A stretch of DNA of 64,000 nucleotides from Mycoplasmopsis canis PG 14. GTDB lineage: Bacteria > Bacillota_I > Bacilli_A > Mycoplasmatales > Metamycoplasmataceae. A program made the position numbers and the translations under genes. Shown piece after piece: positions 28,301-37,668 of the stretch. The notes under the pieces are model-generated. The model was not told the DNA's origin, made no database searches, and saw only the letters and a list, made by a program, of their open reading frames with translations. Location: contig NZ_CP014281.1 of NCBI RefSeq assembly GCF_001553195.1, positions 620,001-684,000 on the forward strand, read 5' to 3'. Each line of letters starts with the position of its first letter. Positions within the stretch are counted from its first letter, which is position 1.

Positions 28301-28759
28301 TACTTTAAACTTTATATTTAAGTTTTTTATTAATAATAACTTTAAATAAAGTTCTTGTCTTAAGTACTAATTCTTAATAAATAGATAACATCTTTCTTTT
28401 ATCTATTAAATTATGAAAGGACGAAAGTTATTAACAAATATTTTTTCTCTATGCATGTATAAATCAGTTCATATAGCGAGTGTAACACTTTTTCTCAAAA
28501 ATTTTCAAAAGTATATTATCTCTCTGCTTTATTTAGTATTTATTTAACCTTAGTAGTAACCAAAATCTCTATTTTTAAAATAGCAAACACGGTAAAGTAA
28601 TCTAGCCTTACAAAAAATTAATTAAAACTAATTCACCAAATTATATTTTTAAACAATACACTCAAACCATTTGATTGCTAGAGAAAAAAAGTTTCAAAAT
28701 GTTATAATGTATAAAAGATTTTTTATCATGAATAAAAAACATTTAAAAGAGGTTAAAAT
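28301..28759. other. Gene-free spacer upstream of the DUF1016 gene
   Basis: About 460 bases without a supportable gene or RNA. A TATAAT-like box (ttataatg, about 28701-28708) may drive the following gene, and AAAGAGGT before the ATG is its ribosome-binding site. A short ATG frame near 28413 has no supporting features. Confidence 0.5.
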
Positions 28760-29778
28760 ATGGAAATTGATAAACAAAATAATCTATCTGCCTATGAAGA
28801 TATAAAATTATTACTTAATGAAGCTAGAAGTACAGTTGTTACACAAGTAAATAATATTTTATTGAAAACATATTGGGAGATTGGAAAAATTATTGTTTTG
28901 GATGAACAAAATAATTCAGACAGAGCAGAATATGGAGCAAGTTTATTAAAGAATTTGTCAAAACAATTAACAAAAGAATTTGGTAGGGGATTTTCAAAAT
29001 CTAATTTATTTAACATGAGGAGATTCTACTTAACTTACCAAAAATTCCAGACAGTGTCTGGAAAATTGAGTTGGTCTCATTACAGCGAACTTTTATCTAT
29101 TAGCGAGAATAAAAAAGGTCTTTTTATGAAAGAGAATGCGAAAATTCCAATTGGTCTGTAAGAGAATTGAAACGGCAAATTAATACTTCTTTATATGAAA
29201 GGTTATTACTATCTCAAGGTAAAGAGAATAAAAATAAAATCTTAGAACTTTCTTTAAAAGGGCAAGAAATCCAAAATTCAAATGATATTATTAAAGACCC
29301 TTATGTGTTTGAATTTTTAGGAATTCCGGAAGAAAAAGCTATAATGGAGAGCGATTTAGAAAAAGCTCTTATCAACCATATTGAAAAGTTTTTATTGGAA
29401 CTTGGCCGTGGATTTATGTTTGTTGGTTCACAACAAAGAGTAACACTAGCGAATACTCATTACTATGTAGATATGGTATTTTACAATAAGATTTTAAGAA
29501 GTTACGTTCTGATAGAATTAAAAACCGGGAAACTTATGCCAGAAGCAGTAGGACAACTAAATATGTACTTAAATTACTACAAAGAAGAAGTGAATGATGA
29601 AATGGATCAAGAACCAATCGGAATCATTTTATGCACAGATAAAGACAATATTCAAGCAGAATATGCTTTAGGCGGAATTTTAAATACAATCTTTGCCTCG
29701 AAATATAATCTTTATATCCTAAATAAAGAACTGCTAGAGGAAGAAGCAAGAAAAGTAATAGAAAAATATCAAAAATAA
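28760..29778 (+). pseudogene. DUF1016 (YhcG/PDDEXK nuclease-like) gene split by a -1 frameshift
   Basis: The first frame (28760-29161) gives the DUF1016 N-terminal domain (LLKTYWEIGKIIV, EFGRGFSKSNLFNMR) as far as HYSELLSISENKK. The family sequence then continues one frame back as SFYERECENSNWSVREL and runs through the C-terminal PDDEXK-type domain (HYYVDMVFYNK, YVLIELKTGKL) to 29778. The switch lies at AATAAAAAAGG around 29110-29118, so one base appears lost in the A run. Apart from this the gene is full length. All three Trp codons are TGG and no TGA is present, unlike most neighbours, suggesting recent acquisition. Relatives often sit with type I restriction-modification loci; none is visible here. 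It could be phase-variable, decayed or a sequencing error. Confidence 0.82.
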
Positions 29779-29897
29779 AAATTAAATATCCTAAATAGTT
29801 GTGCTGTAAGATATTTTGCGTAATTTTCTTTTACTAACAAAAATGTTAGGGATTTGGAAATAACAAACACGAATCTGAATAAAGTAAAACAAAAAAC

Positions 29898-29950
29898 AAA
29901 CATACTCTGCAATTAAGTACAGGGCAAACCCTGATTTAAAGAGTATGTTT
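29898..29950 (+). terminator. Long nested hairpin, probable terminator
   Basis: AAACATACTCT pairs with AGAGTATGTTT followed by further T residues. Inside it CAGGG-CAAA-CCCTG (29920-29933) forms a second perfect hairpin. It follows the DUF1016 gene by about 120 bases. The nested helix is more elaborate than a simple terminator. Confidence 0.6.
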
Positions 29951-30026
29951 TTTAAATGCAATTTTTAACTGATTTTAGGCTAGGAAAAAATCATTTGAAC
30001 ACTTTTAAAGCAAATCTTTCCAGTCT

Positions 30027-30091
30027 ATATTAAATATTTTATTATAAATATTTGTTATTTGGAGATTTACACAAAATTATTTAGACTACCC
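30027..30091 (-). repeat. Solo IS256-family end
   Basis: The reverse complement matches 5542-5606 over 65 bases with about three differences, starting GGGTAG and including TAATTTTGTGTAAATCTCC. No transposase adjoins it. It overlaps the end of the surface-protein gene at 30086 and supplies its stop codon, so it marks an old insertion followed by deletion of the element body. Confidence 0.75.
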
Positions 30092-31324
30092 TGCGTTGGT
30101 ATTTTTAATACTTTCAAACTTGTTTTTCAATTCATTAAATGATTCAGTAAACTGATTAAATGATGCTTCTTTATCTGGATTATCAGCATTATCGGTTCTA
30201 TTCAATGCTTGAATCTCTTCTTTGTGTTTTTCTTTTAATGTTTGATCACTAATATTATTTTCAACTCATGATAAGGCATTGTTTTTGTAAGTTAAGTAAA
30301 TGTTATGTCTTAAATCATTGATTGTGTATTCTTGAAAAATATTTCTAGCACTAGAGATGTTAAATCTATTTAATAAATTAGTTTTTTGTTGTCCTTCAAA
30401 ATTATCTTCAATTAATTTTTTGTAAATTGTAAAATGTTCCACTCATGTATCAGGCACTAAAATATTTAAATCTTTAATACTTTTTGCTTCATTTATTAAT
30501 TTAGCTATTTCAACTCTACCTTCAGCGTTTTCAATAGTGTAAGGAACCATTTTCAATATTTCTACTTTCTTTTTTAAAGCGTTCCCATACTCTTTTATTT
30601 CATTTTCTTTATTAGCAATGTTTTCTAAAGTTGTAGACTCAACTTGTGACTTGAAATACTCTTTTGTTTCATTCTCTTTATCTTTATTTATACCTGGGTA
30701 AGTAAATGAGTCTATTAATAGTTTTAAACTTTCTTTTTTAGCTTTAAAATCGTTTTGATTTTTAGCTTTATTCTTTACTAATTCTACTTCTTCTTTTGTT
30801 TTTGAATTTACTATTTCTTCTTGGAACGCTATTTTTTCTTCATTAGATAAATAATTTAATGAATTTATAAAGTTTTTTGATTCTTCAAAAAATAATTTTT
30901 GTTCAACTTCATCAGTAAGGTTTTTAAATTCTTCACTCGTATTTGCTTCATTTAATTTATTGTTTAATGATTCATGATTTTCTTCTGAGAGTTTAGAAAT
31001 TTTTTCTTTTAAAGACGATACTTGCGTGTCTATTTCTTCTAATGATTTTTTAAAATCATTCATTTCCTCACTTGTTGTGATTCCATCAAGTAGAATCTTA
31101 AGCTCTTGCTTAGCTGAAGCAGCCATTGAAGGATAAGGTAACAATTCTATCATTTTTGCAAGTTCTTCTTTTCTATTTTTTAAATCATTTGACTCGTTTA
31201 CCTCTTGTTTTGAATCTTTTTTATTTTTAGTTTTTAAGTTTGCAACTGTTATTGCTGTAACAATGGATCCGCCAAGCAATAAAGCAGAAGCCCCTATAAT
31301 TCATGCTTTATGTTTATTTTTCAT
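30086..31324 (-). CDS. Helical surface protein with YP modules, C-terminus cut by an IS256 end
   Basis: 412 residues; AAAGGAT stands before the ATG. Residues 7-28 are a signal/anchor helix without a lipobox. The rest is charged and helical with repeated modules: IELLPYPSMAASAKQEL, LIDSFTYPGINKDK, and the GA-like FINSLNYLSNEEKIAF. These are related to the partial protein at 1-2935. The last codons (KNTNAG then TAG) enter the IS256 end at 30089-30091, so the native C-terminus was lost or replaced when the element inserted. The remainder may still be displayed on the membrane. Binding partner unknown. Confidence 0.8.
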
Positions 31325-31402
31325 AATATCCTTTCGTTTCGGGGCATATTATATCAATATATAAAAAAATGTGAAAACTTTTTCATGCTACATTTGTGTA
31401 AA

Positions 31403-31433
31403 AAAATCAAGAACAAAAAATTCTTGATTTTTT
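31403..31433 (-). terminator. Terminator of the GntR gene
   Basis: AAAATCAAGAA pairs with TTCTTGATTTT around a short A-rich loop. It lies directly after the regulator's stop codon. Confidence 0.8.
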
Positions 31434-31435
31434 AA

Positions 31436-32170
31436 TTATAACAATGAAAATTCTTGGTGGTAAAACTTAAAGTGTTCAGGTTTTATATAGTATTTTGCAG
31501 CTATACATATACTATCATCATCATAACCAAACAACATTAAAACCATCATATCCTCATAACCTAATCTATTAGCATTCTTTTCAAAATGAATGTCATAAAC
31601 AATATTTTTAATTGGCTCTCTTTCAGAAAGGATATCGATTAATGGTTTTGATAAATCTACTGGTTCAAATTTATCTAAATTCTTTGTAGAAATTCAAATA
31701 TCTGCTTCAGCAATAACTTCACCTTTTTTGTAGAAAGATTTTTTAAACATTCTTGTTCCATCAACAAAAATAATGTTTCTTTCTTCAAACCATTCTGGCA
31801 GTACAAAATCATGCATTTCTTCACCTCATTGTTTGTCTACTTTTAATAAAAAACTAACGGGTTTAATCAAGTTATGAAAGTTTTCCGCAACAAAATGTCC
31901 TCTTTTAGAAATTGAGTAAACAGCTCCTAGAGCATTTAATTTTTGGTACGCTGAAACAACAACACTTCTAGAACAGTTAAATCTCTCCATTAAAGCGTGC
32001 TCTGAGGGCATAATTTTGTTCACTGGCACTTTTTTAGACTTTATCAAATCAATTAAGTATAAAATAATGCTATTTGTTTTTGTATTATCTTCTTCGTTTA
32101 AAGGGTTACGTTTAATTGCTTTTTTAATTTCAGGAAAATTGTCTATATTTTTCTTATATGTTTTACTCAT
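31436..32170 (-). CDS. GntR-family regulator with UTRA-like effector domain, candidate regulator of the glucan genes
   Basis: 244 residues. The winged HTH (residues ~35-100) reads KIMPSEHALMERFNCSRSVVVSAYQKL, the GntR helix-turn-helix, then SISKRGHFVAEN as the wing. The C-terminal ~130 residues look like the UTRA ligand-binding fold of the HutC/TreR subfamily, which senses sugars or sugar phosphates. It follows the cytosolic amylase gene by 20 bases and may be cotranscribed, though a TATAAT at 32178-32183 could also start it. Operator B lies upstream of the amylase gene, so autoregulation is likely. Assignment as the factor binding TTGA-N4-TCAA is inference from position and family. Confidence 0.88.
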
Positions 32171-32190
32171 AATAAGAATTATACTATACT

Positions 32191-33966
32191 TTATTTTCTT
32201 ATTAATTCAAAAATAACAATTCCACCTTGCTCTATTTCGATATTTCAGCTATTGTTTTTTGCTTTATACATATATAAAGGTTTAAAATGGAATTTTCTAG
32301 AGATCTTTCCAGCGTGTAAAAAAGGGTTTTGATAATTACAAAAACCAAACAATAAAAGTCTGTTTGCATTTTTTGAATCAGCACGCACAGTAAAACTAGA
32401 ATAGTCTTGAGAATCAATCACTTCGTAAGGATTAATTATTGTATTAACATCAGTTTTAGAAATAAAACTATTTGCATTTCTTAGTTCAATCATAAATTTT
32501 ATAAAGTTAAATAACGAGTCTTTATCTTTTTGCGCTTCGTCTGCTGATTGTAAACTTAATGCTGAAGTGAGAAGCACATGATCTTTTGTAGATTCTTTAA
32601 CTTTATTATCAAAAATATAGCTATTTTCTTCTACTTTATCTCATTTCATAGGTTCTCTTAAAGACGGATCACCATATTCTCTTGTACCGTAATACATTAA
32701 TTCATTACCATAATAAACTAAAGGTGTTCCAGGAAGCACTAATAATTGCATCATTGCAATTTTATGAGCATCTTTTTCTGATTGTGTTAGTTTTTTATCA
32801 TTTTGATAACCTTTCAACTTAGAAACTTGCATTCTATATGAATCTAATCATCTTAAAACGTCATGATTATCTAAAAAAGGTATTCATTTTGACTTTGTAG
32901 AAGCATCTTGATACATTTTTGTAACTCTATATAATTCTTCGAAAGGTACTCTAACATCTGGATTATGTCTAAAAAATTTAAAACCATCATAAACTGTATC
33001 TAAAGCAAACTCATCATTATACTTAGTATACTCTAAAGCTTTTAATGAATCCGTATGAACTCATTCACCCATCATGAATACTTCATCTCTACCATTTTCT
33101 TGATTTGTTATTTCGTTGCTTGCTTTTCTTAATAGTGAGAAGATTTTTGCTTCATTAAAATTATTTTTCGTTTCCTGCTCACTTGAATAAAACTCTGCAA
33201 AGGCGTCGTATCTAAATCCGTCAACACCTACTGCTGTTCAAAACTTTTGAACTCCTATAAGTTGATCTATAACATCCTTATTATCTAAATTGAGATCAGG
33301 CATACCATAAGTAAATCTACCCAAATATCTTCTATTTGTTGCTTTCTTGTTTTGATCTAACTTAATATATTTTGATCTAACTTCTGGTGTGTCAGTTTTC
33401 ACATCGTGATCTATATAGTTTGGTTCAAATCTGTAGAATGGTTCAAACTTTTTGTTTCCATAAAGAGCTTCTTGAAATCAAGGGTGTTCATATGAGGTGT
33501 GGTTAAAAACTAGATCAAGATAAACTTTTATCCCGTTTTTATGTGCTTCTGATAAAAAGTCTATAAAAGCAGTCATTCCACCAAGTTGTTCTGCCACATC
33601 GCAGTAATCAATAACAGAATATCCATGATATGAAGAAGCAGAGTGAATAGGACTTAACCATAATTGGTCAACCCCTAAATCGACAAGGTATGGTATTTTA
33701 TTTTTAAGACCAATAAAATCTCCTATACCATCATTATTTCCATCCGCAAAGTTATAAACTAAAATCTGATAAATTACATTAGTGTCTCTTTTTTTAATAA
33801 ACGGAGATGCTTTAGGAGCAGTCTTTCAAAGTTCAATATAATCTAAATTGTAATTTTGTTTGTTAAACTTAACATCATCTCAAATTGCATATTCTTTTCT
33901 AATTTGATTTTTTAAATATTTTTTAAAAATTAATTCTTTCTTTATATTTTCATAAAACTTTTTCAT
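32191..33966 (-). CDS. GH13 alpha-amylase-type enzyme, cytosolic paralog
   Basis: 591 residues with no signal peptide. GH13 regions: DLVFNHTSYEHPWF, GFRYDAFAEF with the nucleophile, MMGEWVH with the acid, and FLDNHDVLRW. It begins VIYQILVYNFADGNNDGIGDF, nearly the same as the secreted paralog at 44223 (VMYQLTVYSFADGNNDGIGDF), so the two are duplicates specialised for inside and outside. It probably hydrolyses or transglycosylates imported maltodextrins. It heads the unit amylase-gntR; operator B lies 36-48 bases before its ATG. Confidence 0.92.
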
Positions 33967-34001
33967 ATCAATATTTTACTTGTTTTTTCTTTGGTTTTAT
34001 T

Positions 34002-34014
34002 TTGACCAATCAAG
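34002..34014. promoter_or_regulatory. Operator B: TTGACCAATCAAG
   Basis: A TTGA-N4-TCAA palindrome about 42 bases upstream of the cytosolic amylase gene and its gntR partner. On the minus strand it reads CTTGATTGGTCAA. Confidence 0.6.
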
Positions 34015-34061
34015 TTTAAAGCAAGGCAATTCTATAAAATAAAATGATTAAAATAGTGAAT

Positions 34062-34098
34062 CAAAAAACTTAACAACAAATGGATGTTAAGTTTTTTG
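34062..34098. terminator. Hairpin terminator of the small lipoprotein gene
   Basis: CAAAAAACTTAAC pairs with GTTAAGTTTTTTG around a 12-base loop, just after the stop codon of 34100-34699. Confidence 0.75.
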
Positions 34099-34099
34099 A

Positions 34100-34699
34100 T
34101 TATTTGCTAAACCAAATTCTATTTTTTACTTTTGATAGCGAATTATTATATTTGGTTAAATCAGTTTTTTCAGAAATTTTGTTAATTAAAATAGAATTTA
34201 TATTTGGAATATTCTTTTTTTCAATAAAAATTAAATATTGTCCTGAAATAAGTTGCTTTTCATAATCACCATAAGTAATATGGTGAATTTTAACAGTGTT
34301 GACATTCACTTCAACTGAGTCAATTGGTTCTCTTGAACTATAATTAGAATAATAAATAATATAATACTTATTCATAAAATCTTTTTCAAAAATTTTATTA
34401 AATTGCTTAGAAAAATCATATCAATTATTATTAATTTTTGTTTTCTGCTCTTGTGAGTGTATTTCAGAAATTATTTTACTTTTAAACATTTCCGTACTTT
34501 CTACTAAAAATGATACTTTTCTATTTCTAAAATCTGTTGAATTTCATAAATTATTATTTAATTTATAAATATTTTCAACAATTGTTTTTTCTGAATCATA
34601 AGATTCTAAATTTTGGTATTTATTTTGGTTACAAGAAATTACGGAAAGACTTATTGCTGAACTTAATACTTTTAGTAAGATTCATTTCATTGATTTCAT
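34100..34699 (-). CDS. Small lipoprotein of unknown function
   Basis: 199 residues. The signal MKSMKWILLKVLSSAISLSVISC ends in a lipobox (SVIS-C), so the mature protein is anchored outside. The rest is Asn/Lys/Ser-rich with no recognised domain and a Tyr-rich patch (KYYIIYYSNYSS). A GAGGAC ribosome-binding site supports the first ATG at 34699; an in-frame ATG at 34690 is the alternative. It is separated from the transporter operon by a terminator at 34755-34790 and has its own terminator. Mycoplasma-specific; no function proposed. Confidence 0.8.
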
Positions 34700-34754
34700 T
34701 TTGTCCTCGCTTATTTAATAATTTTTATAATTAAATTATATAAAAACTATAATA

Positions 34755-34790
34755 AAAAAACAATAATCACTAAATGATAATTGTTTTTGC
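34755..34790 (-). terminator. Terminator of the sugar ABC transporter operon
   Basis: AAAAACAATAATCA and TGATAATTGTTTTTG form an imperfect hairpin about 18 bases after the last gene of the operon (34808). Confidence 0.65.
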
Positions 34791-34807
34791 ATATAAATTA
34801 GTTTTTG

Positions 34808-35464
34808 CTATCTATTTTCTAATTTTGCTTCAATCAATTTCTTTAAATTTTCAGTCTCGTTTGATTTTTTAGCAAGTATTTGATCTTTTGTAATGAATCC
34901 GAAAGATTTTCTTGATAATACTACAAAGAAAATGTTAAAGAATCCTAAGAACATACTAATTCATGTTAGTATGTAGCTAAATTGACCGCCAAATTCTTTT
35001 ACTGGAGAGTCAACAAGTTCTCCAAATTCATCTTCTTGTTTACCTATATTTTCTTTATAAACTTCAACTGGTTGAAGTGAAATAATAAAGAATAATAATA
35101 TAAATATAACTGGAATAATTCAAGTTAATACTCTTAAATATAAATCGCCATTTCCTTGGTTCTTAAACAATTTATATAAAACGATTGAAATCAATATTAA
35201 AGAAATTAATGTAAGAAATAACATTACTGAGTTTAAACTCATAAAAACAGCTAGCAATTGATATGTAGGTGAGTTTTTACGAACTAGTTCGTCACTTCAA
35301 TTTTTACTTAGTTCACCACTTTTAATATATTCATATTCAAAGTCAATTCGATCAAGAAACAACTTGATCATTGTTAATTGAAAAACAAAAATAATAAAAA
35401 GTGATAATAATAAAATTATTGAAAAAGTTTTTCTTTTAAAATAATTTGATTCTGCAAATTTCAT
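34808..35464 (-). CDS. Four-helix membrane protein, last gene of the sugar transporter operon
   Basis: 218 residues. Predicted membrane helices: FSIILLLSLFIIFVFQLTMI near the N-terminus, then YQLLAVFMSLNSVMLFLTLI with its continuation, LTWIIPVIFILLFFIISL, and FSYILTWISMFLGFFNIFFV. The tail is Lys/Glu-rich (KKSNETENLKKLIEAKLENR). I do not recognise a family. It starts one base after msmK ends, so it is translated with the ABC ATPase and probably belongs to the importer, perhaps as an accessory membrane subunit. This is inference from the operon. Confidence 0.8.
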
Positions 35465-35465
35465 T

Positions 35466-36704
35466 TTAATTAATTCTATCTTCAGTTTCTTTATCAAAGA
35501 TATGAATTCTTGAAGTAACAAATTCTACATAAACTTGTGAAAATAATTCAAATTCTTCACTATTTGAAGCATTAACAATAAACTCAGTATCCTCATTGAT
35601 TTTAACAACAACTAATTGATCTTTACCAATTAATTCCACATTTGAAATCTTACCTTGAACTGAATTTGGTAATTGTTTATATTGAATTCTTAAATCTTCA
35701 CTTCTAAAACCAATTACTAATTTTTGTCCATCTAAAAGTTTTGATTTAGTTTCTTCATCTAATGAAATTTGGATTTTTTCTGTTGCATCAACTATCAATC
35801 CATTTTTAAATGTTGCATCAAAAGTATTCATAGTTGGTGAACCAATGAATTTTGCAACAAAGACATTAGCAGGTTTAAAGTATAATTCTTTACCCTTTCC
35901 GTTTTGTTGAATTTTTCCATCATTGAACACGACAATTTGGTCACCCATAGTCATAGCTTCTAACTGGTCATGAGTAACATAAATACTTGTTGTATTTAAC
36001 ATACGGTGAATATTTACAATTTCACGTCTCATGTTTTCTCTAAGTTTTGCATCAAGGTTTGAAAGAGGTTCATCCATTAAGAATACAAGAGGTTTTCTAG
36101 CGATAGCACGACCGATTGCAACACGTTGTCTTTGACCACCAGATAAGTCCCTAGGTTTTCTGTATAAATAATTGTCTATTTTTAAAATCTTTGCAACATC
36201 TTTAACACGCTTATCAATGACGTCCTTTCTTTCTTTAGCAATTTTTAAACCAAAAGAAATATTATTATAAACGTTCATGTGTGGGTATAAAGCGTATGAT
36301 TGAAAGACCATAGCTATATTACGTTCGTTTGGGAGTAAGTTATTATATCTTTTGTTGTTGAATAATAAATCTCCCTTAGTAATTGAGTTTAAACCAGCAA
36401 TCATTCTTAGCAATGTTGTTTTACCACATCCTGATGGTCCTAAAAAGATACAGAATGTACCAGGTTTAATTTCTAAATTTATATTATTCAAAGTGTAATG
36501 CTCATTACCTTCATATTTTTTTGAAATATTCACAAGTTTAATATGAGCACCACTATTTGAGTTGTAAACTTCACCAACTTCTGAAATCATTTGATCAATA
36601 TCAATTGTTTCAAACCCTTCATCAGCTAGTTCAAGTTCTGAGTTTGGTTTAATTACGTTATCATTTAAGTCTTTTTGTGATTTTTTGTCTTTTTTAAATA
36701 GCAT
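35466..36704 (-). CDS. msmK: Sugar ABC transporter ATP-binding protein (MsmK/MalK/UgpC type)
   Basis: 412 residues. ATPase motifs in order: Walker A GPSGCGKTT, Q-loop MVFQSYALYPHMNVY, signature LSGGQRQRVAIGRAI, Walker B VFLMDEPLSNLDA, H-loop YVTHDQLEAM. The C-terminal TOBE/OB region (~300-400) is the regulatory domain of MalK-type ATPases. An N-terminal extension of ~50 acidic residues precedes the ATPase core. It powers the MalF-MalG permease encoded just upstream; the start follows malG by two bases with AAAGGA as ribosome-binding site. Confidence 0.96.
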   Translation of the reverse strand: MLFKKDKKSQKDLNDNVIKPNSELELADEGFETIDIDQMISEVGEVYNSNSGAHIKLVNISKKYEGNEHYTLNNINLEIKPGTFCIFLGPSGCGKTTLLRMIAGLNSITKGDLLFNNKRYNNLLPNERNIAMVFQSYALYPHMNVYNNISFGLKIAKERKDVIDKRVKDVAKILKIDNYLYRKPRDLSGGQRQRVAIGRAIARKPLVFLMDEPLSNLDAKLRENMRREIVNIHRMLNTTSIYVTHDQLEAMTMGDQIVVFNDGKIQQNGKGKELYFKPANVFVAKFIGSPTMNTFDATFKNGLIVDATEKIQISLDEETKSKLLDGQKLVIGFRSEDLRIQYKQLPNSVQGKISNVELIGKDQLVVVKINEDTEFIVNASNSEEFELFSQVYVEFVTSRIHIFDKETEDRIN

Positions 36705-36706
36705 TT

Positions 36707-37666
36707 CTATCCTTTCACAGCTCCATCACTTAGTCCACCAACTATGTATCTTTGTAAATACATAAATAAGGCGAATGCTGGAAGTGAAGCTAAAATTGAA
36801 CCAGCTGAATAAGCACCAAAGTTAACATGTTTTTGTTCTGCGGTAATAAATGTGTCTAAACCTATTGCAAGTGTTTTTTGATCATTTTCAATTAAAACAA
36901 ATTTAGGCAATATAACATCAGTAAATGGTGTTAAGAATGATCATAATGCAACCATTATTAAAGCAGGTTTAATAACAGGTAAAAGTATTTTGAAGAATAA
37001 ACCTCAGTTGCTGCATCCGTCAATTTTTCCTGAATCATCTAATTCTGATGAAACAGTATCTAAATAACTTTTTAGCATAAATGTATTACCTGCTATGGCT
37101 CCACCTGAATAAATTAAGATTAACATTCCTACACCAGAAATACCTAAGGTACCTCCAAGTTTAACAAGAATGTATAACGAAATAAGTGATGATGTTGCAG
37201 GAATCATTTGTAACATCATAATAATTGTTAATGAATGTTTTGAACCGGTAAATTTAAATCTTGAATATGCATATCCGTTTAATGCAACGGCTAATGTAGA
37301 AATAACTGAAGTTGTCCCTGCAATAATTAAAGTATTAGCATATCATGTAGTGAATAAACTACGTTCACTTTCAAATAAATATCTAAAGTTATCAAAACCA
37401 AATTCAAACGGTGTTAAACCAATGATACGGTTGTTTGCAATATTAAATGATGAAGTAACAAGAGAAACGATTGGGAATAAAATTATGATTGCTCAAAATA
37501 TAAGAATAATGTAATTAAAAAATAGTCAAATAATTTCTAAAAATGTAGGCGGTTTAGAATCTGATTCATTAAATTTTAAACGTTTTGGAGAAAGTTTTTT
37601 TTCTGATACTTTTAATGAATCAAATTTATGTCTATAAAATAATTGTCTTTTTAATTTATTTATCAT
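36707..37666 (-). CDS. malG: Sugar ABC transporter permease (MalG type)
   Basis: 319 residues, six predicted membrane helices after a ~45-residue cytosolic N-terminus. The coupling EAA loop ELDDSGKIDGCSNWGLFFKI is recognisable, with the motif's G conserved before the last helices. It partners MalF to form the maltodextrin channel and is energised by MsmK. Several TGA Trp codons fragment it in the standard code. It starts two bases after malF stops, in a tightly packed operon. Confidence 0.94.
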
Positions 37667-37668
37667 AC

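Noticed and set aside
28423-28560. Short ATG frame beginning MKGRKLLTN
   Set aside because: No ribosome-binding site or recognisable domain; likely chance in a gene-free spacer.
29110-29118. Programmed -1 ribosomal frameshift in the DUF1016 gene
   Set aside because: The site reads AAT AAA AAA GGT, so the first tRNA would have to re-pair with TAA. It is not a proper X-XXY-YYZ slippery heptamer, and an indel in the A run is simpler.
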